Source: Halarcobacter mediterraneus (lineage in GTDB: Bacteria > Campylobacterota > Campylobacteria > Campylobacterales > Arcobacteraceae). From it: 64,000 bases of DNA. The notes beneath the pieces were generated by a model that was given only the letters and a program-made list of their open reading frames with translations, ran no database searches and was not told the origin of the DNA. The translations under genes were made by a program, and so were the position numbers. The stretch lies in the NCBI RefSeq assembly GCF_004116625.1, contig NZ_NXIE01000002.1:558001-622000 (forward strand), given 5' to 3'. Shown here one piece after another: positions 45,850 to 55,521 of the stretch (positions are counted from its first letter, which is position 1; each line of letters starts with the position of its first letter).

Positions 45850-47066
45850 TTCGTAATATTTCTATCTCTGCTTTTATTAATACCATATTTATTTTAGCAT
45901 TAATTGCTATATCATTAACTTTTGCTATTTTTATTAAACTTGATAAGCAAAGATATAATATTACTATGCAAAAGAAATATGAGTTAGTAGCTGAGAGCAT
46001 TCTAAAATCTTTATCGAATAAACCTACAAAAAATGGTCTTAAATTTATTATAGATCAATTTAAAATGATTCAGATTCAAGATAATAAACGAAAACTTAAT
46101 ATTATAAATAAAGGGAAAACTCTTATTTTAAGGGATACAGCAGAAGGTATTTACAGAATTTTTAGTACAGATGATATTTTATATATTTATGTTCAACGTG
46201 ATGGATATAACCTAATGATAAAAGATACTCAAACTTATACCTATAATCTAATAATAATATCTTTAGCTATTGCTATTTCTCTTGGTGTTCTATTTTCTTT
46301 ATATTATATTTTAAAAAGAAAACTAAAACCTCTTAGAAATTTAAATAATGAAATAAAAAAATTTTCAGAAGGTGATTGTAATGTACGAATTAAATATCAC
46401 AGTAAAGATGAGATAGGAACAATTGCAAAAACCTTTGATGAAGCATTAACTCAAATAAATAACCAAAGGAAGTCAAAAGATTTATTTATGAGAAATATGA
46501 TGCATGAACTTAAGACTCCAATTACTAAAGCTATGTTTATTGCCGAAACCTTAGAAGATAAGAAAAAAAGAGATATGCTTCAAAAAGCTTTTCATAGAAT
46601 GGATGATATAATCAAAGAACTTGCTATGGTTGAGAAATTAACTTCAAGTAATACTTTCCTATATAAAGAGCTTACTTCTTTTTTCAAGATTTATAATAGA
46701 ACGATAGAAATCGCTCTTTTAAGTCCCGATAAAATAAGTACAAAAATTCAAGACTTTAATTTAAATGCTGATACAGCTATGCTTTCAGTTGCACTAAAAA
46801 ACTTAATTGATAATGCAATTAAATTTTCCCCTAATGCACATGCAATTTTAAATGCCAATAAACACAGAATTGATATTATTTCTCAAGGAGAACCTTTAAA
46901 AGAAAATCTTGAATATTATACAGAACCTTTTTCACAGGAAGAAAAAAGAAGTGATGGTTTTGGATTAGGTTTATATATTGTAAAAACCATTGCAAATTTA
47001 CATGGATATAAACTAATATATAAGCATAATAAAGGAAAAAATATTTTTTCTATTTTAATAGATTAA
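45846..47066 (+). CDS. cprS: CprS-like sensor histidine kinase
   Basis: A 406-residue kinase with two membrane helices (~10-30 and ~135-158) around a ~100-residue periplasmic domain, a HAMP segment (KLKPLRNLNNEIKKFSEGD), the H-box MHELKTPITKAM and an ATPase domain (NLIDNAIKFSP; GFGLGLYIVK). The DxGxG box is weak, with IDIISQGEP where DNGxG is usual. The ATG overlaps the regulator's stop (ATGA). The set htrA-regulator-kinase matches the Campylobacter CprRS system that responds to envelope stress; the signal itself is unknown here. Confidence 0.85.
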   Translation: MIRNISISAFINTIFILALIAISLTFAIFIKLDKQRYNITMQKKYELVAESILKSLSNKPTKNGLKFIIDQFKMIQIQDNKRKLNIINKGKTLILRDTAEGIYRIFSTDDILYIYVQRDGYNLMIKDTQTYTYNLIIISLAIAISLGVLFSLYYILKRKLKPLRNLNNEIKKFSEGDCNVRIKYHSKDEIGTIAKTFDEALTQINNQRKSKDLFMRNMMHELKTPITKAMFIAETLEDKKKRDMLQKAFHRMDDIIKELAMVEKLTSSNTFLYKELTSFFKIYNRTIEIALLSPDKISTKIQDFNLNADTAMLSVALKNLIDNAIKFSPNAHAILNANKHRIDIISQGEPLKENLEYYTEPFSQEEKRSDGFGLGLYIVKTIANLHGYKLIYKHNKGKNIFSILID

Positions 47067-47129
47067 AGCTTAGATATTGAAAACAATACTTTAAAACCAA
47101 AAAGATATTTTATTTATTTACATTTAAAC

Positions 47130-47149
47130 TAAAGAGGAGTTTCTCTTTA
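47130..47149. terminator. Hairpin between convergent genes
   Basis: A TAAAGAG/CTCTTTA stem with a 6-base loop lies just after the receptor stop at 47152 and about 65 bases after the kinase stop. No long T-run, so weak. Confidence 0.4.
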
Positions 47150-47151
47150 AT

Positions 47152-49236
47152 TTAAAATGTATATTTAACACCTACACCAAAAAATCTTGGATCTCCAAAA
47201 GATGCATATGAAAAAAAGTTATTACTTTCATACATGTTAACATACTCTTCATCAGTTAAATTTTTACCATAGACGTAAAAGTCCCAATCTGAATATTTAT
47301 AGCCAAGCTTAGCATCCACTAGAGTATAACTTCCTTCTTTCACAAAATCTTTATTAAGGTCATCATAAAAATTCATTGAGCCTTGATTTTTAATGTCTGT
47401 ACGAGCGTAAAAACCATTTGGATGGTAATATCCAATACTTAAATTTGCAGTATGAGATGGGGTTGTTTCTATTTTTTCTCCACTAAAATTAAAATCTCCA
47501 ACATTATAAGAATCATATTCTGTTTTTATAAAACCAAGTGCTCCACTTATTTCTAAATTATCTGTTGGGAAATAATGGAAATCAAATTCAATTCCTTGAG
47601 AATGTGCTTTATCTGCATTGTCTGTGAAAACTGACCCGCCTGCTAGTCTTCTATAGACATGAACATCTTCTATATTCATTCTAAATACAGATGCTGTAAA
47701 ATCAAACTTTTCATATATTCCTTTTATCCCTATTTCATAATTTGTAGATTGTTGGGGTTCAAATGTACTCTCTGTTATGTTTATACTTGAACCTGATGCT
47801 GCACTATTAAATCCACCAGGCATATACCCTTTAGAAACTGATATAAAAGATGAAAAGTTATCATTTATTTTATAATTTAATGCAATTTTTGGAATAAATG
47901 TATTCCATGTTTTTTGAGTATTATAACCAGTAGTTCTTATTGCATTGGTATAATAATCGTAATCTATCTTTTTTTTGATTCTTTGGTATCTCGCACCTAA
48001 TGTTAATTCTAGTTGTTTATATAAAGGTATCATTGTTTGTCCAAAGATAGCTTGTGTGTCATTATCCATATCTGATTTCATATTAGCTGTGCCATAGTCT
48101 ATTCCATACATTAAAGTATGAGTTCCATACGGATCATGTTTTTGTTCTGTTTTATCTAAATAAATACCTCCAAGCCAACGAATTCCATTATTTTCTTTAT
48201 TTGATATTCTAAATTCTTGAGAATAATTTTCTAAAGTTTCATCATTAAACATACTAGAATTATCTAAGTAAGTTCCATTAGTATAATCAAGATCATATTT
48301 ACCATTTACACTTGTTTTTCTATGTACTGTTATAGAGTCAAAAGTATAATTATCTGTATCATATTTTATATTAAGACCTTGAGAATTTATTGTATATTTT
48401 TCAAAGCTTGTATTCTCAAACCCATGATTTTCAGCATCATCTCTTTTAAAATCAGAAAATTGTGCACTTGGAGAGGCTATTCCATAACCTTTAAATCCAT
48501 AGTTTTTACTTCTTTCTTTTTTTAATGATAATCTAGTAGAAAGATTATCTGTTAATTTATAAAATAAAGAAGTTGCAAAGTTTTTATTATTTTCTTTACT
48601 TGCTTTATCATCATTATTATAAGTATTTGTTACCCAGCCATCATCTGAAGTAAGTTCTCCATTTAAATTTATAAATAACTTATCTTCAATTAAAGGAGTA
48701 TTTAAATTAAAAGTACCTCTCATATAATTATTACTACCATATTCAAACCCAATACTTCCACTAGTTTCATTACTTGGTTCTTTTGTTACAATATTTATAA
48801 CCCCACCTATTGCATCTTTACCATAAAGTGTCCCTTGTGGTCCTCTTAAAACTTCTACTCTTTCAATATTTTCTAAAGATATAATATAAGAACGTTTAGA
48901 AGATACAGGTATTCCATCTACATAAATTACTACAGGGTTGTTTTCAGTAAATAAAGAAGCATTTAATCCTCTAAATTTTACTTTTATCCCACGATCAGGA
49001 GTTGCTGACATATTAGGTATTTGTTTTATTATATCTGAAACTGTTTTTATCTCTTTTTCTTCAATCTCTTGAGCATCTATTACTGTAATACTTTGAGGAA
49101 TATCTTGAAGTTTTTCTTCTATTTTATTTGCAGTTATAACTATACTTTGTAATGTTTAAATCTTATCATCAGAATAAATATTACTATGTAATACTAATAT
49201 TGTACTCAAAGATAAAACAACTTTTTTATAACTCAT
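47152..49236 (-). pseudogene. TonB-dependent outer membrane receptor, interrupted by an in-frame TAA
   Basis: The full frame from ATG 49236 (AGGAA upstream) would give 694 codons: a signal peptide (~1-22), then a TAA stop at codon 27 (49158-49156), then the TonB box-like TLQSIVITANK, the plug domain (VEVLRGPQGTLYGKDAIGGVINIVTK) and a barrel ending in FGVGVKYTF. Only the part from Met 49011 is a long open frame, but that protein would lack the signal peptide and part of the plug. A single substitution explains it, so this is probably a recently inactivated gene or a sequence error. It may take up a siderophore, as a divergent AraC regulator suggests. Confidence 0.85.
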
Positions 49237-49274
49237 TTATCTTCCTTTCATTAATTATTTATAATTTTAGCAGT

Positions 49275-49295
49275 ATAATCAATACCAATTATCAT
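49275..49295. promoter_or_regulatory. Possible Fur-like box between receptor and AraC genes
   Basis: Read on the minus strand, TGATAAT and TATTGATTAT flank three bases, similar to the Fur pattern TGATAAT-N-ATTATCA but imperfect. It lies between the divergent receptor and regulator genes, where iron control would be expected. Similarity is partial. Confidence 0.3.
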
Positions 49296-49349
49296 ATTCA
49301 AGTTTTTTGTTATTAAAAAAGAACTAAATTGTATTAAATAAGGATTATT

Positions 49350-50339
49350 ATGGCATATTCATTTAATTTGAATGATTTTTTGGAAGAGATTAGAGCCAAA
49401 TCTCCTAATAATACAAATGAAACTTTTCTTCCTAAAAGTTTTGGATATCAGAAAATAGAGGATAAACAAATCTCTAAAGATATTATCATAATAAAAGAAG
49501 AACTATACTCTAAAGAAGAGACAAAAATTATTGCTGAAACAACAAACTGTCCTGATGATGTATTTATTTCAATAAATATACAAGGTACTATTAAATATTC
49601 AGATAATAAAAACTCGAAAGAAAATATAAACTGCCCAAATAATATTGATATTATAAAATACTCAAGAAATACGAAGAGATGTACTCATTTAAAAAAAGAT
49701 GATCAATTAAAAGGATTAGGAATCTTTATAAAAAAAGATTATATTGAAGAAAATTTATTTAAATACTTAGATGATCAAAAAAGGTATCACATAGAAAAAA
49801 ATTATGAAAATGACGAATTAACAATATTTAAATCTTCTTTAGCAAGCACAAAAACTATGCATCTAGCTAAACAAATTTATAATTCTCCTTTTGATGGTTT
49901 ATTAAATAATATTTATTTACAGAGTAAAACTTATGAATTAATATATGAAGAATTTCTAAGTATTATAAAGAAAAAGGGAATACAAAATAATAAAATTATA
50001 TTAACAGAAAAAGATAAAGAGGCCTTATACAAAGCTAGGGAACTAATTATAAAAAATAAAACTTCTTATTCAATAAATGAATTATCAAGAAAAGTAGCAT
50101 TAAATGAAAACAAACTAAAATATGGATTTAAGCATCTTTTTAATACAACACCTGGAAATATTATGCTTGAAATGAAAATGTACGAAGCAAAAAAACTATT
50201 AGAAGAAAGTGAATATAATGCCACTGAAATAGCTCAAATAATAGGATATAAATATGTTCAAAACTTTACTAATGCTTTTTCAAAATTTTTTGGTAAAAAT
50301 CCAAGTGAAATAATGAAAAAAAGAAAATATTATTGTTAA
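49350..50339 (+). CDS. AraC-family transcriptional regulator
   Basis: A 329-residue protein with an N-terminal domain of ~220 residues resembling the PchR-type effector domain and a C-terminal double HTH: SINELSRKVALNENKLKYGFKHLFNTTPGNIM and ATEIAQIIGYKYVQNFTNAF, quoted in part, with the ending FFGKNPSEIMKKR. It is divergent from a TonB-dependent receptor gene, the usual arrangement for siderophore-responsive activators. AAGGA precedes the ATG. The regulator is intact while its likely target is broken by a stop codon. Confidence 0.87.
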   Translation: MAYSFNLNDFLEEIRAKSPNNTNETFLPKSFGYQKIEDKQISKDIIIIKEELYSKEETKIIAETTNCPDDVFISINIQGTIKYSDNKNSKENINCPNNIDIIKYSRNTKRCTHLKKDDQLKGLGIFIKKDYIEENLFKYLDDQKRYHIEKNYENDELTIFKSSLASTKTMHLAKQIYNSPFDGLLNNIYLQSKTYELIYEEFLSIIKKKGIQNNKIILTEKDKEALYKARELIIKNKTSYSINELSRKVALNENKLKYGFKHLFNTTPGNIMLEMKMYEAKKLLEESEYNATEIAQIIGYKYVQNFTNAFSKFFGKNPSEIMKKRKYYC

Positions 50340-50342
50340 AGA

Positions 50343-50768
50343 TTATTTTAATAGATTAACATTTTTCATAATTTCAAACCAATCTCGTTTAAAATGTTTT
50401 TTTATATACCTTTCTTTGTGTGGGACTAAACAGCCTGCGCAATTTTGATGAATATAATCTTCTCCTACAAATTGAGAACCATCTTTTGAATCAATTGAAC
50501 AGAATGAATATAAAGTTTTATCTTCTTGTTTCTCTACACCTTCATCATTGAATCTAAAATTTGGACAGGCACATAAATAACAATTTAACTCTTCATAATC
50601 ATGACATTTTTTATTTTCTTCATATAAAGGACAAAAATCAGGCTCATTTTTTACCATATTATCAAATCTAAAATATTCTATAACCTCCTCATCACTTTTA
50701 TCTTTAAGTTTTTCCATTATTTTTGCGTGTTTGTTTCCATGGGCTTTATACCATTTTATATATGACAT
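50343..50768 (-). CDS. Cysteine-rich small-domain protein
   Basis: A 141-residue protein with ten Cys, mostly clustered: CHDYEELNCYLCACPNFRF and later SFCSID, NCAGCLVPHKERY. This pattern (LNCxxCxCP, then CxxCxxPH) matches the 'cysteine-rich small domain' family (Pfam PF04071 as I recall), thought to bind metal and sometimes found by cobalamin genes. Here it has an N-terminal helical extension of ~40 residues. It is convergent with the AraC gene, 3 bases away. Function unknown. Confidence 0.75.
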   Translation of the reverse strand: MSYIKWYKAHGNKHAKIMEKLKDKSDEEVIEYFRFDNMVKNEPDFCPLYEENKKCHDYEELNCYLCACPNFRFNDEGVEKQEDKTLYSFCSIDSKDGSQFVGEDYIHQNCAGCLVPHKERYIKKHFKRDWFEIMKNVNLLK

Positions 50769-50869
50769 TAATTACTCTTATATTATTTTTTGCTTATTTT
50801 AACTTATTCTTAATATTTTTCTAATAATTTTGTGATATAAATTTTAAAATAGTACAAAAGAAGTTTATT

Positions 50870-51532
50870 ATGAAAATTTTATTAATTGAAGATGATAACT
50901 TAATAGGTGATGGAATTGTAAATGGTTTGAAAAAACTTGGTTTTAATACTGACTGGTTTGAAGATGGACTTGAAGGAAGAGATGCTTTACTTATGGCAAA
51001 TTACGATGCTGTTATTCTCGACTTAACACTTCCAAATATAGATGGTCTAGATATCTTAAAATTTTGGCGAGAAAAAAAGATTAAAACTCCAGTAATAATA
51101 TTAACAGCAAGAGATGCACTAGAGCAAAGAGTTGAGGGATTAAATAAAGGTGCCGATGATTACCTGTGTAAACCTTTTTCTCTAACTGAATTACAAGCAA
51201 GAATAAATGCTTTAATTAGACGAAGTTGTTCAGAAGTGGCTGAATACTTTGAAATTGGTAATATTAAGCTCTATCCAGCCCAACAAAAAGTTTTAAAAGA
51301 TAATAAAGAGATAAAACTATCAAGTAAAGAAATAAAAATACTTGAATTATTTATGTTAAATAAAAATATAGTCTTAAGTAGAGAAACTATTGCTGAGAAA
51401 CTTTATGATTTTGATAAAGAACTTAATTCAAATGCTCTAGATGTCTTTATTCATGCAATTAGAAAAAAACTTGGAAATAACTATATAAAAACAATATATG
51501 GAGCTGGTTATAAACTAGAAGATAAAAAATGA
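50870..51532 (+). CDS. QseB-like OmpR-family response regulator
   Basis: A 220-residue regulator: MKILLIEDDNLIGDGI with the acidic pair, phospho-Asp in AVILDLTLPNIDG, Lys in DDYLCKPFS, and a winged helix at ~130-220. The sequence pattern GLKKLGFNTDWFEDG is typical of the QseB/PmrA group. The stop overlaps the kinase start (ATGA). With the kinase and the YgiW-like gene downstream it forms the ygiW-qseBC set known in other proteobacteria, in a different order. The actual signal is unknown. Confidence 0.88.
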   Translation: MKILLIEDDNLIGDGIVNGLKKLGFNTDWFEDGLEGRDALLMANYDAVILDLTLPNIDGLDILKFWREKKIKTPVIILTARDALEQRVEGLNKGADDYLCKPFSLTELQARINALIRRSCSEVAEYFEIGNIKLYPAQQKVLKDNKEIKLSSKEIKILELFMLNKNIVLSRETIAEKLYDFDKELNSNALDVFIHAIRKKLGNNYIKTIYGAGYKLEDKK

Positions 51533-52881
51533 AAAACTTAAGTTTAAGCCTTAGACTTGTGATTTTAATGCTTTTAGTATTTGTTATAAGTTCACTTATT
51601 TCAACATCTATTAGTATGTATCAAACAAGAAAATCTTTAATTGAATTATTTGATACACAGCTTTATTATTTTGCAAAAAGAGTTTCAAGCTCAAATATAA
51701 AGCTTTTACTTAACTCCTCTTCTACTAATTCTTTAGATAATGAAAACCATAGAATAGTTGAAAAATATATGTCTATTGAAGATGATGCTTTAACTTTTTC
51801 CATCTTTTCTACAAAAGGAGATATGTTATATACAGATGGAGAAGATAGTAAAGACTTTATTTTAAACTCTAAAGTATTAAAAACCTATGATGGTTTTTAC
51901 TTTGAAGAAAGTGATGAGTTTAGAATTATATGGATGTTAAGTAGTGATAAAAATTTTATAGTCGTAGTGGCTCAGGAAAAAGAGTATGTCAATGACTTAA
52001 TATTTGATACGTTAGAAGACTTATTCAATCCTTGGTTTTTTATCTTACCTTTTTTAATTATTACAACTATTGTTTTGATAAGAAAAGAACTTAAACCTTT
52101 AAATGAACTATCAAAAGAGTTGAGTTTAAAAAATGCCGATGATAATTCTTTCTTAAATGAGAATACAACAAAGGAACTAAGACCAGTTATAAAAGCGTTG
52201 AACTCTTTGTTTAAAAAAATCAACATAATGATAGAAAAAGAAAGGCGTTTTACATCAAATGCAGCCCATGAACTTAAAACACCCCTCGCAGCTTTAAAAA
52301 TTCAAACGGAAGTTGCAAAACTATCATTAGAAGATAAAGATTCACTTCTCAAATCACTTGATAATATAGAAATAGGTGTAGATAGAGCAACAAGAATGGT
52401 TACTCAACTTTTGGCACTTTCACGGGTTGAATCAATTAAAGATTTAGAAAATTTCTCAACAATAAATTGGGTAGAACTTATTAATACAACAATAAAAGAA
52501 CTTAAAAGCAAAGCAGAAAAAAAAGATATATCAATAAACTTTATATATATAAAGGATTATAAATCTATCAAAGGCGAAGCTTTTATGTTATCTTTACTTC
52601 TTAGAAATTTACTTGATAATGCTATAAACTACAATACACAAAACACTAATATAAAGATTAAACTAGAAAAAAATAGTTTAAGTATTGAAGACGATGGGAA
52701 AGGGGTAAGTCCTGAAGTCTTAAAAAGTATTGGAGAAAGATTTATTCGTCCAGCAGGGCAAAAACAAATAGGAAGTGGACTTGGGTTTTCTATTGTTAAA
52801 CAAATTGCAAAACTCCATAATTTAAATATTACTTTTGAAAATACTTCACCTAAAGGCTTCAAAATCACTCTTTTTTGGTAA
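51529..52881 (+). CDS. QseC-like sensor histidine kinase
   Basis: A 450-residue kinase with membrane helices at ~10-30 and ~162-182, a periplasmic domain between them of the two-component sensor N-terminal type (FDTQLYYFAKRV...), the H-box SNAAHELKTPLAALKIQ, an N box NLLDNAINYN, and EDDGKGV and GSGLGFSIVKQIAKLH. Layout and the DTQL segment resemble QseC. It overlaps the regulator by 4 bases. The YgiW-like gene lies 97 bases downstream. Confidence 0.88.
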   Translation: MKNLSLSLRLVILMLLVFVISSLISTSISMYQTRKSLIELFDTQLYYFAKRVSSSNIKLLLNSSSTNSLDNENHRIVEKYMSIEDDALTFSIFSTKGDMLYTDGEDSKDFILNSKVLKTYDGFYFEESDEFRIIWMLSSDKNFIVVVAQEKEYVNDLIFDTLEDLFNPWFFILPFLIITTIVLIRKELKPLNELSKELSLKNADDNSFLNENTTKELRPVIKALNSLFKKINIMIEKERRFTSNAAHELKTPLAALKIQTEVAKLSLEDKDSLLKSLDNIEIGVDRATRMVTQLLALSRVESIKDLENFSTINWVELINTTIKELKSKAEKKDISINFIYIKDYKSIKGEAFMLSLLLRNLLDNAINYNTQNTNIKIKLEKNSLSIEDDGKGVSPEVLKSIGERFIRPAGQKQIGSGLGFSIVKQIAKLHNLNITFENTSPKGFKITLFW

Positions 52882-52978
52882 ATCAACTAAATACAATAAA
52901 AAATTAATTTTTTGCTAATAATTCTTTGTTTTAATTACAACAATAAAACAATGACTTATAAAGTCAAAAGGAGAAAAA

Positions 52979-53347
52979 ATGAAAAAAAGTCTTATATTAG
53001 CAAGTTTATTATTTGCCTCAACAACAGTTTTTGCAGACTTTACCGGAAATACGAGTGAAAGTAAATCTCAAGGTGGATTTTCAGGACCTAGTATTTCAAA
53101 AACAACAATAGAACAAGCAAAAACATTAAAAGATGATAAGCCTGTAGTAATAAAAGGGAAAATTATAAAACATTTAGGAAAAGATAAATATCTTTTTAGT
53201 GATTCATCAGGAGAAATAACAATTGAAATTGACCACGATGATTGGAGAGGTGTTAATGTTGGACCAGAAGATACTATTACGATTTATGGGGAAATAGATA
53301 AAGATTGGAATTCTATTGAAATAGATGTAGATTCTGTTAAAAAATAG
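52979..53347 (+). CDS. YgiW/YdeI-family periplasmic OB-fold protein
   Basis: A 122-residue protein with a signal peptide (LILASLLFASTTVFA). The mature part has the BOF/OB-fold signature of the family: QAKTLKDDKPVVIKGKI, KYLFSDSSGEITIEID and VGPEDTITIYGEID. Members are stress-linked periplasmic proteins often co-regulated with QseBC. AAAAGGAG precedes the ATG. The 97-base gap after the kinase gene shows no clear terminator, so read-through or a separate promoter are both possible. Confidence 0.9.
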   Translation: MKKSLILASLLFASTTVFADFTGNTSESKSQGGFSGPSISKTTIEQAKTLKDDKPVVIKGKIIKHLGKDKYLFSDSSGEITIEIDHDDWRGVNVGPEDTITIYGEIDKDWNSIEIDVDSVKK

Positions 53348-53356
53348 CTTCTACTA

Positions 53357-53386
53357 AAAGAGAGTTTATTTATAAAAACTCTCTTT
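53357..53386. terminator. Bidirectional hairpin after the YgiW-like gene
   Basis: An 11-bp perfect stem (AAAGAGAGTTT and complement) with an 8-base loop lies between the convergent ends at 53347 and 53385. Confidence 0.7.
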
Positions 53387-53990
53387 ATCTATACTCCAAA
53401 CTTTCTACTACTAACTTTTTATTTTTAAAAGGGTCAATAACTGCGTTTATCTCTTCTAATTTATACTTTAAAGGAAAACCTATTTTAGAACCTTTTGCAG
53501 TACTTTCTAATTTGTAATAAGCCTTACCATTTATATATAAAGCTTTTGTATTTTTTAAATCTTTTTCCAATCTTACTACTACAAAAATATGTTTAGGAAC
53601 TAATACAAAATAAGCTTCATAAGCTTTTGTTTTGAGTAAAGAAATAAGTAGGTTTGACTTATCATCACAATCTCCAAAGTTTTGTTCAACTACGTGTTTT
53701 GGACTTCTTGCTACACTTTTATTTATTTTATAAGGTATTTTTGTTACAAAATCAAGCATAGACTGAACTTCACAAATTTCATCATTATTACAATCTTTTG
53801 TTAGAAAGTTTGCTAATTTCAAAGTATATTCATCTTGTCTGACTTGATTTACATATGTTGCACCATCAATACTTATAAATTGGTTTTTCACTATAAAAAA
53901 AGATTTAGCTATAAAATAGATAATCAAAATAAGAAAAGCAATTGAAACTATTATGGAAATTTTATAGATATATTTATTTTCAAAAAGCAT
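53385..53990 (-). CDS. Transglutaminase-like cysteine peptidase-fold membrane protein
   Basis: A 201-residue protein with one N-terminal membrane helix (~10-32) and an exported transglutaminase-like domain. The catalytic set appears as Cys in NFGDCDDKSNLL, His in PKHIFVVV, and an Asp in AVIDPF. The family includes peptidases and amide-bond enzymes acting in the envelope. It overlaps the upstream PLP enzyme gene by 11 bases, so they are translated together. A link with LapG-type proteases is possible by fold only; it lacks features I would expect of LapG and is far from the surface protein gene. Confidence 0.75.
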   Translation of the reverse strand: MLFENKYIYKISIIVSIAFLILIIYFIAKSFFIVKNQFISIDGATYVNQVRQDEYTLKLANFLTKDCNNDEICEVQSMLDFVTKIPYKINKSVARSPKHVVEQNFGDCDDKSNLLISLLKTKAYEAYFVLVPKHIFVVVRLEKDLKNTKALYINGKAYYKLESTAKGSKIGFPLKYKLEEINAVIDPFKNKKLVVESLEYR

Positions 53991-54921
53991 TTTCTAATGC
54001 CTTTTTTAAGCCTTGTATATTAAATAAGGAAGAAATATAAAAACTTACAAAGCTTTCATCAATAAAGTCATATTCTAAACAAGAATTTAAAATAATATTA
54101 TTTTCAAAAAGTTGCTTTTCAAACTCTTCTGAAGTGATATTTTTAAGTTTTAGTAATATTGAATTTGAATTACTTTGAAACATAAAGTCTGTAAAACTAT
54201 ATTTCTGTAAAACTTTTTCTAGTTCTATACGATTTTTTATATAAACTGAATTTGTTATTGAAGAAAACTTTATATCTTTCAAAGCCTCTTCTAAATATTT
54301 TATTTCAAAATTTGAAACCTTATTTTGGGGTTCAAACTTTCTAAGTTTTTCTATATTCTTATTATTTGTAAAAACAGTTGCTATATTTAAGTTCTTTCGA
54401 GAGTAAAATTTACTTAAATCCTTTAAAATAAAAAGATTATCATATTCTGATAAATAATCAACATTAGACTTTTTCCCACAAAAATCAATCAATGTTTCAT
54501 CAATAATTACTTTAGCATTTTTACTCTTCCAATATTCAAAGAGTTTTTCTAATTCATAATAGGTACCATCTAAAAAAGAAGGGTTCATAAAGACTACAAC
54601 ACTAAACTCTTTTATGGGTAAATATATATTTTCAAATCTATTAATCAATCTTGTTTCATAGCTTAAGTTATTTGAAGCTTCTTTATATTCTAAATTGCAA
54701 GGAGAATAAATATAACAATATTTTGAGTCTAAATATTTTAAAAGAGAATATATAGCAGAAGAGTAACCGTTAAAAAGTTCGATATTTTCTTTATTTACCT
54801 TATATCGTTTTTCAAGTAAAGATAAAAGTAATTTATATGAAGAGCTTTCATCACATACTTTATTAAAATCAATCTCAATATTTGGCTTTAAAAAATTTAT
54901 TTCACTTCTAAAATCAAACAT
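53980..54921 (-). CDS. PLP-dependent aminotransferase-fold protein (CobC/HisC-like)
   Basis: A 313-residue, fold-type I PLP enzyme. VVFMNPSFLDGTYY matches the strand with the conserved Asn, KVIIDETLIDF has the PLP-binding Asp, and LKDLSKFYSRKNLNIA carries the likely Schiff-base Lys. The SKFY spacing is close to CobC/CobD threonine-phosphate decarboxylases and HisC. It is shorter than those (~350), mainly at the N-terminus, where the glycine-rich cofactor loop looks weak (LFNGYSSAIYSLL). Substrate unknown. It follows marC directly and overlaps the transglutaminase-like gene. Confidence 0.7.
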   Translation of the reverse strand: MFDFRSEINFLKPNIEIDFNKVCDESSSYKLLLSLLEKRYKVNKENIELFNGYSSAIYSLLKYLDSKYCYIYSPCNLEYKEASNNLSYETRLINRFENIYLPIKEFSVVVFMNPSFLDGTYYELEKLFEYWKSKNAKVIIDETLIDFCGKKSNVDYLSEYDNLFILKDLSKFYSRKNLNIATVFTNNKNIEKLRKFEPQNKVSNFEIKYLEEALKDIKFSSITNSVYIKNRIELEKVLQKYSFTDFMFQSNSNSILLKLKNITSEEFEKQLFENNIILNSCLEYDFIDESFVSFYISSLFNIQGLKKALENAF

Positions 54922-55521
54922 TTACAGACCTAAAAAGTTTTTAATTCCCGTAAAAACAATTTGAGCAGATAAAGCTGCTAGAAAAAGTCCAGTTATTTTT
55001 GAAATTACAAGTAACCCTTGTTTCCCTACTATTCTATCAATTATTGCAGAAGAATAAAGCATAAAACCTATTAATAAAATTGCACAAATAAGAGCAAAAC
55101 TACCTAATAGCATAGAACCATTTGAATCAAAACTTGCACCCATTACAAGCAAAATACCAACTGTTCCTGGTCCAATTGTAATAGGAATAGACAAAGGAAC
55201 AACTGCTAACTCTGAAATATCTTTTTGCTCTACTTTTTGAGTATCTTTATTTCCTTTTATTAAATCAACAGCAGAAAGAAATAGTAAAGAACCTGCACCT
55301 ATTCTAAAAGCATCTAAAGTTATACCAAAAACAGCAAAGATATGTTTTCCAAAATATAATAAAATTAAGCTAATAATAATTACTGAAATAGTCACTTTAA
55401 TTGCAAGGGCTCTTTTTTGAGCAGAGGTAACTTCACTTGTTACAGTTAAAAAAACTGATAAAACAAAAAAAGGTGTCATTATAAAAAACATTTTTAAAAA
55501 TGTTGAAAAGAATAATTCCAT
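54922..55521 (-). CDS. MarC-family integral membrane protein
   Basis: A 199-residue protein with six hydrophobic segments. The family motifs IPITIGPGTVGILLVMG and DAFRIGAGSLLFLSAVDL are clear. MarC proteins (UPF0056) are inner-membrane proteins without an established function, despite the name. The ribosome-binding site and first base of the ATG are inside an inverted repeat (55521-55553). The stop is directly followed by the PLP enzyme gene. Confidence 0.9.
   Translation of the reverse strand: MELFFSTFLKMFFIMTPFFVLSVFLTVTSEVTSAQKRALAIKVTISVIIISLILLYFGKHIFAVFGITLDAFRIGAGSLLFLSAVDLIKGNKDTQKVEQKDISELAVVPLSIPITIGPGTVGILLVMGASFDSNGSMLLGSFALICAILLIGFMLYSSAIIDRIVGKQGLLVISKITGLFLAALSAQIVFTGIKNFLGL

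Noticed and set aside
49156-49158. Recoding (selenocysteine or pyrrolysine) at the receptor stop
   Set aside because: The codon is TAA, which is not used for either, and it lies at the end of the signal peptide rather than an active site.
53385-53990. Transglutaminase-like protein as the LapG protease for the giant surface protein
   Set aside because: Only the Cys-His-Asp fold is shared; it is 30 kb away, has a membrane anchor, and no LapD is beside it. Left as a weak possibility.
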